Shown here one piece after another: positions 19,293 through 27,603 of a stretch of 64,000 nucleotides of DNA. Both the position numbers and the translations under genes were made by a program. Location of the stretch: assembly GCA_050433985.1 (NCBI GenBank), contig JBNPWE010000004.1, forward strand, positions 62,001 through 126,000. The letters run 5' to 3'. Position 1 is the stretch's first letter. Every line of letters starts with the position of its first letter. The notes under the pieces are model-generated. The model did not search any database, was not told the DNA's origin, and saw only the letters and a program-made list of their open reading frames with translations. Source of the DNA: JACIYW01 sp014359745. Lineage in GTDB: Bacteria; Pseudomonadota; Alphaproteobacteria; Rhodobacterales; Rhodobacteraceae.

Positions 19293-19789
19293 TTGCCATG
19301 GGCCGACGTCCCGGCCTGCGCCTGTGCGCAGTGGTGATGTTTGTGGCGCTGGCGGCCGAACCGGTGGCCGCCCAGGCGCAGTTCCCGCAATCCGACGGCA
19401 GCGTGCTGGACGGGTCGGGGCTGCGGATATTGCCCGATCTGGCACCGGCCCCAAGTGCGCCGGAGGTGGCGACAGCGTCGGCGGGGGCGGTGCTGCGGTG
19501 GCTGGACAAGATGTCGGGGCAGGTGGCGGATCTGGTGCTCGCCCCCCAGGAAACCGGCCTTGCGGGAAATCTGGAGGTCACGCTGGGCGAATGCCGCTAT
19601 CCGGTCGAAGATCCGGCCAGCAATGCCTATGCGTTTCTGACCATTCGGGATCGGGGCGTCGATGCGCCGCTCTTTGATGGCTGGATGATTGCCGACAGCC
19701 CGGCGCTTAGCGTGCTGGATCATCCGCGTTATGACGTCTGGCTGTTGCGCTGCGTGACGACATCGAAGGGCGACGATCCAAGGCCCTGA
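19289..19789 (+). CDS. DUF2155 secreted protein
   Basis: 166 residues. Signal peptide ending near AAQAQ (about 30). The conserved DUF2155 core runs from VLRWLDKMSGQVADLVL to LFDGWMIADSPALSVLDHPRYDVWLLRC, with two cysteines (in LGECRYP and WLLRC) able to form a disulfide. Function unknown; such genes sit beside NDUFA12 in this order, so a link with the cell envelope or complex I has been suggested only by context. Its 3' end overlaps the convergent aat gene by 61 bp. Confidence 0.87.
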   Translation: MIAMGRRPGLRLCAVVMFVALAAEPVAAQAQFPQSDGSVLDGSGLRILPDLAPAPSAPEVATASAGAVLRWLDKMSGQVADLVLAPQETGLAGNLEVTLGECRYPVEDPASNAYAFLTIRDRGVDAPLFDGWMIADSPALSVLDHPRYDVWLLRCVTTSKGDDPRP

Positions 19790-20400
19790 GCATTGAAATC
19801 CGCGGGTTTCAACAGGGCCTGCCGCAAAAGGTCGCGATAGGTCGCGCGCGGTATCTCAACCGCGCCCAGGCTGGCCAGATGCGGCGTGATGAACTGGGTA
19901 TCGAACAGCACAAAACCCCCGGCGCGCAACCGCTGCACCAGATAAGCCAGCGCCATTTTCGATGTATCGGTGCGGCGCGAAAACATGCTTTCACCGAAAA
20001 ACGCCGCATTTAACGAAATGCCGAACACCCCGCCGATCAGGTCCGGCCCGTCCCAGATCTCGGCCGAATGCGCATGGCCCATTCGGTGCAGATCAAGATA
20101 AAGGTCGTGGATGGTGTCGTTGATCCAGGTTTCTGGCCGGTCGGCGCAGGCCATGACCGTCGCGGCAAAATCGTGATCAAAGCGCAGCTGATACTGCCCG
20201 CGCACCATGCGCCGCCGCAGTGACCGCGATATGTGAAACCGATCCAACGGAATGACGCCGCGCCTCAGTGGATCGATCCAGTGGATATCGGCGCTGTCGC
20301 GCTGTTCGGCCATCGGAAAGATGCCTGCGGCGTAGGCCTGCAACAGCATCCCCGGCGTCAGGGTTGGAACGGGCGGGGGCGGATGATCCTTGGCGGGCAT
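19729..20400 (-). CDS. aat: Leucyl/phenylalanyl-tRNA-protein transferase
   Basis: 223 residues, normal length. It adds Leu or Phe to N-terminal Arg/Lys of proteins and so marks them for ClpAP degradation. Family motifs: AYAAGIFPMAE and IHWIDPLRRGVIPLDRFHISRSLRR near the N-terminus, the EIWDGPDLIGGVFGISLNAAFFGESMFS core, and LFDTQFITPHLASLGAVEIPR. Its last 61 bp overlap the convergent DUF2155 gene, so it ends about 20 residues later than strictly needed. It has its own promoter in the 218-bp spacer toward the universal stress gene. Confidence 0.93.
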   Translation of the reverse strand: MPAKDHPPPPVPTLTPGMLLQAYAAGIFPMAEQRDSADIHWIDPLRRGVIPLDRFHISRSLRRRMVRGQYQLRFDHDFAATVMACADRPETWINDTIHDLYLDLHRMGHAHSAEIWDGPDLIGGVFGISLNAAFFGESMFSRRTDTSKMALAYLVQRLRAGGFVLFDTQFITPHLASLGAVEIPRATYRDLLRQALLKPADFNAQGLGSSPFDVVTQRNSQTS

Positions 20401-20548
20401 GGCAGCACCCTATCGCAGGTTATTGATAATCATCATTATTCATTGATGTGCCGGGATATGCTTTCATATGCTGAACTCCGGCTTCGTGCAGAATTGTCAC
20501 GGCATTGCGGGATTATCAATCGCAAACATGCCCGAAACCCTGTCAGGG

Positions 20549-20562
20549 TTGATATTGATCAA
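20549..20562. promoter_or_regulatory. Perfect FNR/FnrL box
   Basis: TTGAT-ATTG-ATCAA matches the FNR consensus TTGAT-N4-ATCAA exactly. It is centred about 63 bp before the ATG of the universal stress gene at 20619, so FnrL probably controls that gene under low oxygen. Confidence 0.8.
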
Positions 20563-20618
20563 AGCGAGATCCCCTGCGCATGTTAGCATCTCCGAACACA
20601 TGGAAAGGGGACCGAAGC

Positions 20619-21029
20619 ATGTACAAATCAATCCTGGTTGCGGTGGATATAAGCCATGGCGACGTGGGCAAGGCCCTGCTGGCAAGGGCGGCCAAGCTGC
20701 TGGAAGAAGGCGGCGCCATCCATCTGGTCTATGTTGTGGAAGATGTGCCGCCCTATGTGCTGGCGGAACTTCCCAAAGAGATCATCGCGAACCGCCGGTC
20801 CGAGGCGGCCGAGGCCCTGCGCGCCATCGCCGATGATGCAAAGGTAGCGGTGAGTGTTGTTGTGCGCGGTGGCCACCCTTCAAGCGGGATCCTGGAAGTG
20901 GCGGAGGAAAACCGGTACGATCTGATCATGATCGCCTCGCATCGCCCTGATTTAAGGGATTATTTCATTGGCTCCACTGCGGCGCGGGTCGTGCGGTACG
21001 CGCAATGTTCGGTTCTTGTTTCCCGCTAG
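20619..21029 (+). CDS. Universal stress protein (UspA family)
   Basis: 136 residues. A cytoplasmic nucleotide-binding stress protein. N-terminal strand MYKSILVAVDIS, core DLIMIASH (about 105-112), and C-terminal GSTAARVVRYAQCSVLV, which holds the GST of the ATP-binding motif. ATG 20619 is preferred over ATG 20580 because AAAGGGGACC lies just upstream and the Usp fold starts there. A perfect FNR box lies about 63 bp upstream and a strong hairpin follows, so it is monocistronic and probably oxygen-regulated. Confidence 0.9.
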   Translation: MYKSILVAVDISHGDVGKALLARAAKLLEEGGAIHLVYVVEDVPPYVLAELPKEIIANRRSEAAEALRAIADDAKVAVSVVVRGGHPSSGILEVAEENRYDLIMIASHRPDLRDYFIGSTAARVVRYAQCSVLVSR

Positions 21030-21039
21030 ACCGCATGAC

Positions 21040-21082
21040 AGGCGCCGTTGCCCCTTGGTTTGGCCTTGGGGCAACGGTGCCT
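21040..21082 (+). terminator. Hairpin terminator after universal stress gene
   Basis: A 15-nt arm AGGCGCCGTTGCCCC pairs with GGGGCAACGGTGCCT (one G-T wobble) around a 13-nt loop. There is no long T-run, but the stem is very strong and starts 10 bp after the stop. Confidence 0.65.
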
Positions 21083-21205
21083 GCATCACATCCCCGTCAT
21101 TCACCTTAAGCGCCATTGCGCTTTGCACTATACCGCCCTTTGCCGGGCGCGTATCAAAGGCATGGCATGATGCCGGACGCGCGGCGTTCGGTGCCGGGGA
21201 ATGGA

Positions 21206-21877
21206 ATGGCTTTGCCCAAGACGACCACACTGTTGCCGATCCTGCGCACCAGCTTGCGGATTTTCGCCGTTCTGGCAATCGGTTACGCGCTGCACCTGAT
21301 GCTGTCCTGGGCGCTTTCCAACACCGATGGGTTGATGGATGGCCGATCCGGGGTGCGGATCGGGCTGCTGTTGGTGATGCTGCTGATTTATACGCTGATG
21401 CTTGCCATTCCGTTCATGCCGGGGGTCGAGGTGGGGCTGGCGCTGCTGGCGATGGAAGGGGCGTGGATCGCGCCCTTTGTCTATACCGCCACAGTGAGCG
21501 GGCTGACCCTGGCGTTTCTTGTCGGCCGACATCTGCCGTATCGCTATCTGCACCGGATTTTTGCCGATCTCGGTCTGCGTCGGGCCTGTGACCTGATCGA
21601 AACCCTTGATCCGATGACCGGGGCCGAACGCCTGGACCTTTTGCGCGCACGTCTGCCAGGGTTTCTGGCGGGCAAGTCGCTGGGCTGGCGGTATCTTTTG
21701 TTTGCAGTCTTGCTCAACATACCCGGAAATTCGGTTCTGGGCGGTGGCGGCGGGATTGCCTTGGTGGCGGGGCTAAGCGGTATTTTCGCGCGACGCCTGA
21801 CGTTCCTGATCATCGTTCTGGCGGTGGCCCCGGTGCCGCTGATCATCTGGCTTCTGGGGATGGAGGCGCTGCTTTAG
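21206..21877 (+). CDS. Integral membrane protein, probably VTT/TVP38 (DedA-like)
   Basis: 223 residues with about six hydrophobic segments. Segments such as PGVEVGLALLAMEGAWIAP, LTLAFLVGRHLPYRYL and LLNIPGNSVLGGGGGIALVAG resemble the re-entrant and glycine-rich parts of VTT-domain proteins, which are lipid-scramblase or transport related. The similarity is moderate, so only the membrane location is certain. ATG 21206 has GGGGA 5 nt upstream; ATG 21167 is an alternative. It stands alone before the cobalamin riboswitch. Confidence 0.65.
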   Translation: MALPKTTTLLPILRTSLRIFAVLAIGYALHLMLSWALSNTDGLMDGRSGVRIGLLLVMLLIYTLMLAIPFMPGVEVGLALLAMEGAWIAPFVYTATVSGLTLAFLVGRHLPYRYLHRIFADLGLRRACDLIETLDPMTGAERLDLLRARLPGFLAGKSLGWRYLLFAVLLNIPGNSVLGGGGGIALVAGLSGIFARRLTFLIIVLAVAPVPLIIWLLGMEALL

Positions 21878-21919
21878 CACGTCTTGACATCGCGCACGCG
21901 TGATCTAAAAGGAACGGGC

Positions 21920-22098
21920 TTTGGTTTTCGGTGTGCGAACGCCGGATGAAAAGGGAACTGTGGTGCGCGGGCCTTGCCCGCAATTCCATGACTGCCCCCG
22001 CAACTGTAAGCGGCGAGCATGGCTGACTAAGCCACTGGGATCTCCCGGGAAGGCCAGACCATGCGACGACCCGCAAGTCAGGAGACCTGCCAAGGTGA
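21920..22098 (+). promoter_or_regulatory. Cobalamin riboswitch
   Basis: It shows the conserved aptamer blocks in order: GGGAACTGTGGTGCGCGGGC, then GACTGCCCCCGCAACTGTAA, GCCACTGGG, GGGAAGGCC, and finally AAGTCAGGAGACCTGCC. Adenosylcobalamin binding would repress btuB and the coupled uptake genes. Its 3' end is about 140 nt from the btuB ATG. Confidence 0.93.
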
Positions 22099-22140
22099 TC
22101 ACCCTTTCCGGGCGCGGGGCGCGTCGCGGGGGCGGTTTAT

Positions 22141-22167
22141 CCGCAGCGGTGATATCACCGTCTGCGG
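22141..22167 (+). promoter_or_regulatory. Hairpin in btuB leader, possible riboswitch expression platform
   Basis: CCGCAG and CTGCGG enclose GGTG-ATAT-CACC, giving a two-part hairpin between the aptamer and the btuB start. It may be part of the switching structure. No T-run follows, so control may be translational. Confidence 0.4.
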
Positions 22168-22237
22168 CAGATCCCTGTCGTATGGCATTTGCTCCACCAA
22201 GCGTTCGGCCTTGCCCGGCGCAGCGACAGGATATGAT

Positions 22238-24061
22238 ATGCGACACCGCCTTGACCCGTTTATTTATATGGCAGCCATGGCCTTACCGGGCGTTCTTCAT
22301 GCTCAGGCCTTTGACCTGGGCGAAATCGTGGTTTCCGCGAACCTCGAAGAGACCGAGGCAAGTCGCATCGGCGCGACGGTGATCGTGGTTGATCAGGCCG
22401 ATCTGCAAGCCAGCGGCGAAACCAACCTGATCGATTTTCTGGTGCGCGTGCCCGGCGTCAGCATCCGCCCCAATGGCCCGCTTGGGGCAAGCACCGGCTT
22501 TACCGTGCGCGGCGCCAGCCAGAATTATGTGCCGGTTCTGATTGACGGGATCGAGGTCTCCGACCCTTCGGCACCGCAGAACGCCTTCAACTTTGGCGGT
22601 TTCACCACGGCGGGTATTTCCCGGATTGAAATTCTCAAAGGATCGCAATCGGCGATCTATGGATCGGATGCGATTGGCGGCGTGATCAATATCACCACCC
22701 GCCGCGCCACTCAGGACGGGGTGCATCATTTCATCGAAACCAGCTATGGCGCGAATGACACGAAAACCTTCAGCTATGGCCTGACGGCCAAAGGCCACAA
22801 CTACGATTTCGCCACGACCTATGCCCATGTCACCTCTGACGGGTTTTCCGCCGCGGATGAGGATGCGGGCAATACCGAAAATGACGGATTCCGATCCAAC
22901 CGCCTCAGCTTCAACGGGTCTTACACGCTGGACAATGGCGTGCGTCTGGGGGCCTCGGGGTTCTATGAGGACAATTATTCGGAATTTGACGAAAGCTTTC
23001 CGGCGGTGGCCGATGGTACGCCCGACGAATTCAACAACAACAAGACCTGGGGCGCGCGCGCCTTCATGGATTTCAGCACCGGCACCGTGGATCATACCGT
23101 GGCGCTCAGCTATTTCGAGATTGACCGGGAAAGCAATTCAGACGGTTTCGCCAGCCTGTTTGAAGGATCGCGCGAAAAGATATCCTATCAGGGGGCGGCA
23201 AATCTGGGGTCGGCGCGGCTGGTGTTCGGGGCCGACACCACCAAAGAGAAATCATCGGACAGTTTCGGGTTTTCGGCCGATACCCGCACCAATGGCCTGT
23301 TTGGAGAGCTGCGGCTGGCGCCCGCCCAAACCCTTGATCTGACCCTGTCGGCCCGGCAGGACGACCATTCGGATTTCGGCGGGTTCACCACGGGCCGGTT
23401 GGCGATGGCCTGGCGGGCGCAACCCGATCTGATCTTGCGCAGCTCATTGGCGCGCGGGTTTCGCGCGCCGTCGAATTTTGAACTTTCCAGCAGTTTCGGA
23501 GACCCCGGCCTGCGCCCCGAACGCAGCTACACCGCCGATCTGGGCGTCGAGAAACGCTTTGTCACCGGCGCCAGCCTGCGCGTGACCGGCTTCTATCTGG
23601 AGGTTGATGACCTGATCGATTTCGATTTTACCACCAATGTCTGCGGGTCGGGCTTTGGCTGTTTCGCGCAGGTGCCCGGCACATCGCGCCGCAAGGGGAT
23701 CGAGGCCGAGGCCGAATTGCCGCTGACCGACCGCATCACCCTGGCCGCAGCCTATACCTACACCGACAGTTCCACGAACGCCTCTTCCGCCTGGGCCTTG
23801 GTGCCAAAGCATGATTTTGTTGCCACGCTGCGCGCGGCGATCACCGACAGCATGCGCGGGCTGATCAGCGCGCAACATGTCGCCGACCGGGCCGGGCAGG
23901 GCGATTACACCGTTGTCAACAGCGCGCTGACCTATGACTTTGCGAAGAACACGCAAGGCTATGTGCGGCTGGAAAACCTGCTGGATGAAGATTACCAACT
24001 GGTGCCGGGTTTTGGCACCTCTGACAGGGCGATCTATGTCGGTTTGCGCCAAAGTTTCTAA
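22238..24061 (+). CDS. btuB: TonB-dependent cobalamin outer membrane receptor
   Basis: 607 residues. It imports vitamin B12 across the outer membrane using TonB energy. Signal peptide MRHRLDPFIYMAAMALPGVLHAQ, TonB-box-like EIVVSAN just after, plug domain (about 40-150; VLIDGIEVSD, IEILKGSQSAIYGSDAIGG), then a beta-barrel ending with Phe (YVGLRQSF). ATG 22238 has AGGA 7 nt upstream; the frame is open further upstream through the riboswitch but that is not coding. The riboswitch and the following btuFCD fix the substrate class. Its 3' end overlaps the next gene by 26 bp. Confidence 0.92.
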   Translation: MRHRLDPFIYMAAMALPGVLHAQAFDLGEIVVSANLEETEASRIGATVIVVDQADLQASGETNLIDFLVRVPGVSIRPNGPLGASTGFTVRGASQNYVPVLIDGIEVSDPSAPQNAFNFGGFTTAGISRIEILKGSQSAIYGSDAIGGVINITTRRATQDGVHHFIETSYGANDTKTFSYGLTAKGHNYDFATTYAHVTSDGFSAADEDAGNTENDGFRSNRLSFNGSYTLDNGVRLGASGFYEDNYSEFDESFPAVADGTPDEFNNNKTWGARAFMDFSTGTVDHTVALSYFEIDRESNSDGFASLFEGSREKISYQGAANLGSARLVFGADTTKEKSSDSFGFSADTRTNGLFGELRLAPAQTLDLTLSARQDDHSDFGGFTTGRLAMAWRAQPDLILRSSLARGFRAPSNFELSSSFGDPGLRPERSYTADLGVEKRFVTGASLRVTGFYLEVDDLIDFDFTTNVCGSGFGCFAQVPGTSRRKGIEAEAELPLTDRITLAAAYTYTDSSTNASSAWALVPKHDFVATLRAAITDSMRGLISAQHVADRAGQGDYTVVNSALTYDFAKNTQGYVRLENLLDEDYQLVPGFGTSDRAIYVGLRQSF

Positions 24062-24878
24062 GCACCTGCGCGTTGCGGGCCTGGCATTCGGCCTTTTAAC
24101 GGGGCCGGTGCTGGGCGCGCCGGAACGGGTAGTCTCCATCAACCTGTGCACCGATCAGCTGGCGATGATGCTGGCCGCCCCCGGTCAGTTGGTGTCGGTG
24201 TCAATGATGGCGCAAGAGGTTGAAAGCTCTGCCATGGCGATTGAGGCGCGCGCCTGGCCCACCAATTCCGGCGGCGCCGAAGCGGTGTTTCTGCTGCGCC
24301 CCGATCTGGTGTTGGCGGGGCAATATTCAACGCGGGCGGCGGTGGATATGCTGCGCCGCCTTGGGGTGCGGGTTGTGCAATTCGCGCCGGAGGCGTCGTT
24401 TCAGGACGCGCGCGATAACATCAGGAAAATGGGGCAGGTGCTTGGCCAACAAGCAAAAGCCGAGGAAATGATCGCCCGGTTCAACCGCGATCTGGCGCGG
24501 ATGATCGCGCTTGGCAAACGCCCGGTGCGCGCGGCGCTTTATGCCGCGAACGGCTATTCTGCCGGGGCAGGGACGCTGGCCACCGAAATCATGGCGGCGG
24601 CGGGCATGATCAACATCGCGCCATCGGCCGGGTTGTCGGCGGGTGGCACCTTGCCGCTTGAACGGCTGGTTCTGGCACAGCCCGACGTCGTGATCCGCGC
24701 CGCCCGTTACGGCGGAACATCGCGGGCCGAGGAAATTCTTGACCATCCGGCGTTTCGCGCCTTGCCGACCGATGCGGATGCTGTCACGGGGCCAGAATGG
24801 GTGTGCGGCACGCCAAAGCTTGTGGATGCGGTTGCCGCTATGGTACATATGCGCAACAAAATCGTTATACATCAATGA
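24036..24878 (+). CDS. btuF: Cobalamin ABC transporter periplasmic binding protein
   Basis: 280 residues, class III binding protein fold (TroA-like). A hydrophobic signal segment (about 10-28, VAGLAFGLLTGPVLGAP) is followed by RVVSINLCTDQLAMMLA, typical of BtuF/FecB-like proteins. ATG 24036 overlaps the end of btuB by 26 bp, and its stop overlaps the btuC start (ATGA), so translation is coupled along the operon. Substrate assignment comes from the riboswitch-btuB context. Confidence 0.87.
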   Translation: MSVCAKVSKHLRVAGLAFGLLTGPVLGAPERVVSINLCTDQLAMMLAAPGQLVSVSMMAQEVESSAMAIEARAWPTNSGGAEAVFLLRPDLVLAGQYSTRAAVDMLRRLGVRVVQFAPEASFQDARDNIRKMGQVLGQQAKAEEMIARFNRDLARMIALGKRPVRAALYAANGYSAGAGTLATEIMAAAGMINIAPSAGLSAGGTLPLERLVLAQPDVVIRAARYGGTSRAEEILDHPAFRALPTDADAVTGPEWVCGTPKLVDAVAAMVHMRNKIVIHQ

Positions 24879-25861
24879 GGTATCGCTCGTTACTCGCGTT
24901 TTTGGCAACCATCGTCGCGGGATTGATGGTGGTATCCTTGCTGGTCGGGCCGGCCGGGGTGGGGCCGGTTGCCGGGATCGCGGCGTTGGTGGATGGCAAG
25001 GGCGCGCTGGGGCTGGTGATGCGGGAAATCCGGCTGCCGCGTGCCTTGCTGGGGGCGATGGTTGGCGGGGCGCTGGGGGTATCGGGGGCGGCGATGCAGG
25101 GATTTCTTCGAAATCCTCTGGCAGAGCCGGGCCTTATCGGCATCTCTTCATCTTCTGCATTAGGGGCCGTGATTGCCTTGCAAAGCGGGTTTGCGGCGGT
25201 GTCGGTTCTGGCGCTGCCAGGGGCGGCTTTGGCGGGGGCGGTTGTGGCGGTGGCGCTGATCCTGATGCTGGCCGGGCCGCGCGGGCCGTCGCTGACGCTG
25301 ATCCTGGCCGGGGTGGCGATATCGGCGCTGGCGGGGTCTTTTACCTCATTGGTTTTGAATCTGTCGCCAAACCCTTTTGCAGTCACGGAAATCGTGTTCT
25401 GGATGCTGGGGTCTCTGTCGGACAGATCGATGCAGCACGTCGCCATGGCCGCACCGTTCATGGCGGTGGGGGCGCTGCTGCTGGCACCGCTTGGCCGGGG
25501 GTTGGATGCGCTGACGCTGGGCGAAGACGCGGCCGAGGCGATGGGCGTGCGCCTGACCCGGCTGCGCCTGATGCTGGTTCTTGGCACGGCGGCGCTTGTT
25601 GGGTCGGCGGTGGCGGTGGCCGGGGCGATCGGATTTGTCGGGCTGGTGGTGCCCCATATCTTGCGCCCGTTCGTGGGCGCGCGGCCATCGCGCCTGCTGG
25701 CGGCATCGGCGCTTGGCGGGGCCGCGATGCTGCTGTCCGCCGATATCGCCGTGCGGATCATCGCCCCCGAACGCGACCTGAAACTGGGGGTTCTGACCGC
25801 AATCATCGGCGCGCCGTTCTTTCTGCACCTGATCTGGCGGACCCGAGGGCAGATCGCATGA
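24875..25861 (+). CDS. btuC: Cobalamin ABC transporter permease
   Basis: 328 residues, FecCD/BtuC family with about ten membrane segments. Conserved features: REIRLPRALLGAMVGGALGVSGAAMQGFLRNPLAEPGLIG near the N-terminus and the cytoplasmic coupling segment GAIGFVGLVVPHILR (about 250-264). It starts by ATGA overlap with btuF and ends by ATGA overlap with btuD. Length is normal for the family. Confidence 0.92.
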   Translation: MRYRSLLAFLATIVAGLMVVSLLVGPAGVGPVAGIAALVDGKGALGLVMREIRLPRALLGAMVGGALGVSGAAMQGFLRNPLAEPGLIGISSSSALGAVIALQSGFAAVSVLALPGAALAGAVVAVALILMLAGPRGPSLTLILAGVAISALAGSFTSLVLNLSPNPFAVTEIVFWMLGSLSDRSMQHVAMAAPFMAVGALLLAPLGRGLDALTLGEDAAEAMGVRLTRLRLMLVLGTAALVGSAVAVAGAIGFVGLVVPHILRPFVGARPSRLLAASALGGAAMLLSADIAVRIIAPERDLKLGVLTAIIGAPFFLHLIWRTRGQIA

Positions 25862-26598
25862 AGCTGCTATCACTGCGCAACATCACGGTTCTGCGCGGGC
25901 GGCGCGTGGTGGTCGATGACATCAGCGTTCACGTGCATCCATATGAATTTATAGGTATTATTGGTCCGAATGGTGCGGGGAAAACCACCTTGATGCGGGC
26001 GACCCTTGGGCTTTTGCCATATCGGGGGCAGACCACGCTGGCAGGAATGCCGCCCGTTGCGCGGGCCCGTGCCTGTGCCTGGCTGCCGCAGGCGCGCGAA
26101 GTTGCCTGGGCCATTACCGTCGCCGATCTTGTTGCGCTGGGGCGCACGCCCTGGGGCGGCCACGATCCGGGTGGCGCGGTGCCGCGCGCCTTGGCGCGTA
26201 TGGGGCTTGAAGACATGGCCTTGCGCAGCGCCACGGCCTTGTCGGGCGGCGAGCAGGCACGCGCCCTGATCGCGCGGGCCCTGGCGCAGGACACGCCGCT
26301 GTTGCTGGCGGATGAGCCGATTGCCGGCCTTGACCCGGCCGCGCAAATCCGCACCATGCAGATATTCGCCGACCTGGCGCATGAGGGCAGGGCCGTCATC
26401 GCCTCGATCCATGATCTTGGCCTTGCCGCGCGGCATTGCACGCGGCTTCTGTTCCTGTCAGAGGGGCGGCTGGTGGCCGATGGCCCCCCGGATCAGGTGC
26501 TTGACGCGGCGCTGCTTGACCGGGTTTTCGGGCTGCGCGCCCGGATCGGCAGGGATAAAGATGGCATTTTGTTTCAGGCGCTTGGCGTTACGCGTTGA
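25858..26598 (+). CDS. btuD: Cobalamin ABC transporter ATPase
   Basis: 246 residues. Walker A GPNGAGKTT, signature LSGGEQARALIARAL, Walker B LLLADEPIAGLD, switch histidine in ASIHDLGLAARH. Last gene of the btuBFCD operon. Its 3' end overlaps the convergent Fe-S scaffold-like gene by 11 bp. Confidence 0.92.
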   Translation: MKLLSLRNITVLRGRRVVVDDISVHVHPYEFIGIIGPNGAGKTTLMRATLGLLPYRGQTTLAGMPPVARARACAWLPQAREVAWAITVADLVALGRTPWGGHDPGGAVPRALARMGLEDMALRSATALSGGEQARALIARALAQDTPLLLADEPIAGLDPAAQIRTMQIFADLAHEGRAVIASIHDLGLAARHCTRLLFLSEGRLVADGPPDQVLDAALLDRVFGLRARIGRDKDGILFQALGVTR

Positions 26599-27070
26599 TG
26601 TTCTGGCTGCGGGTGTCGGCCTGCGCTGCATCCAACGCCTCTAACGTCGCCTCAAGGGCCAGCAGGATTGACGCGTGGCGGTTCTTGTAGTCGCGCGCGG
26701 GCAACAGCACTTCCAACCCGTCAAAGGGCGGGGCGGGAACCGGGCCATCCGCCTTGAGCATGGCATGCAGTTGATCGCGGGCCGCCTCTACCTCGGCGCG
26801 GGTGCGTCCCAGAATATTGGCCCCGACAACAGAAGCCGACGCCTGCCCAAGCGCGCAAGCTTTAACATCCTGCGCAAAGTCCTTGATTACGCCGTCTTTT
26901 ACCTTAAGATCAACCGTCACCGTCGATCCGCACAAGGGCGAGCGCCGCCGCGCCGTTCCATCGGGGTCCGCAAGCCGACCGACATGCGGAATGTCCGAGG
27001 CCAGTTGCAATATCTTGCCCGAATAAAGCTTGATCATATCGGCGTTTGCCGTAGATGCGGGTGTGTTCAT
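26588..27070 (-). CDS. IscU/NifU-N-type scaffold protein lacking the third cysteine
   Basis: 160 residues. Resembles the IscU/NifU N-terminal scaffold that assembles Fe-S clusters. The first two cluster cysteines are visible: SPLCGST (Cys47) and ACALGQASAS (Cys72). At the third site the usual HCS reads RHASILL, giving Ala133 instead of Cys. The protein may therefore be a related but non-scaffolding family member common in this order. ATG 27070 is chosen because the conserved region starts soon after; upstream starts run into the hisI promoter. It is divergent from hisI and convergent with btuD. Confidence 0.78.
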   Translation of the reverse strand: MNTPASTANADMIKLYSGKILQLASDIPHVGRLADPDGTARRRSPLCGSTVTVDLKVKDGVIKDFAQDVKACALGQASASVVGANILGRTRAEVEAARDQLHAMLKADGPVPAPPFDGLEVLLPARDYKNRHASILLALEATLEALDAAQADTRSQNINA

Positions 27071-27145
27071 CGCGCGGGGTGCTTTTCCATGGCTGACTTT
27101 TCCCATAGATAGGCCGCGCAGACCGATTTGAAAAGGAGTTCCCGA

Positions 27146-27508
27146 ATGGCTTTTGATCCTGCCAGCCTTGTCTATGACGCGCGCGGGCTGATCCCGGTGA
27201 TTGCGCAGGATCATCGCAGCGATGAGGTGCTGATGATGGCCTGGATGAACGCCGAGGCGGTCGCGCGCACGCTGCAAAGCGGTCGCGTGACCTATTGGTC
27301 ACGCTCGCGTGCTGCGTTCTGGGTCAAGGGAGAGAGCAGCGGCCATGTACAACGCCTGATCGATCTGCGTGTGGATTGCGATCGCGATTGCCTTTTGGTG
27401 CGTGTCGAACAGACCGGGCCTGCCTGCCACACCAATCGCCCAAGCTGCTTTTATACGGCGGTACGCGCTGGGGTGGAGGTAGAGCTGACACCACCAGAAA
27501 ATACCTGA
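27146..27508 (+). CDS. hisI: Phosphoribosyl-AMP cyclohydrolase
   Basis: 120 residues. Third step of histidine synthesis, opening the adenine ring of PR-AMP; cytoplasmic zinc enzyme. The metal-binding CDRDCLLV and GPACHTN motifs are intact, and VLMMAWMNAEAV and GRVTYWSRSR are family signatures. AAAGGAG precedes ATG 27146. No hisE is fused. It stands alone between divergent and convergent genes. Confidence 0.95.
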   Translation: MAFDPASLVYDARGLIPVIAQDHRSDEVLMMAWMNAEAVARTLQSGRVTYWSRSRAAFWVKGESSGHVQRLIDLRVDCDRDCLLVRVEQTGPACHTNRPSCFYTAVRAGVEVELTPPENT

Positions 27509-27603
27509 TTACAGGGTCTTGCAGGATGATCTGCATTCTCGATATCAGGTTAAGTTTACATAATTCTGATTACAGGTTTTGTAAACCATCCCAAACCCAG
27601 CCC

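Noticed and set aside
20419..20446. AT-rich near-palindrome TTGATAATCATCATTATTCA before aat, Fur-box-like
   Set aside because: Only a partial match to the Fur consensus and next to aat, which has no iron link. Too weak to call.
22061..22237. N-terminal extension of btuB into the riboswitch
   Set aside because: The extension overlaps the aptamer RNA; the signal peptide starts at 22238.
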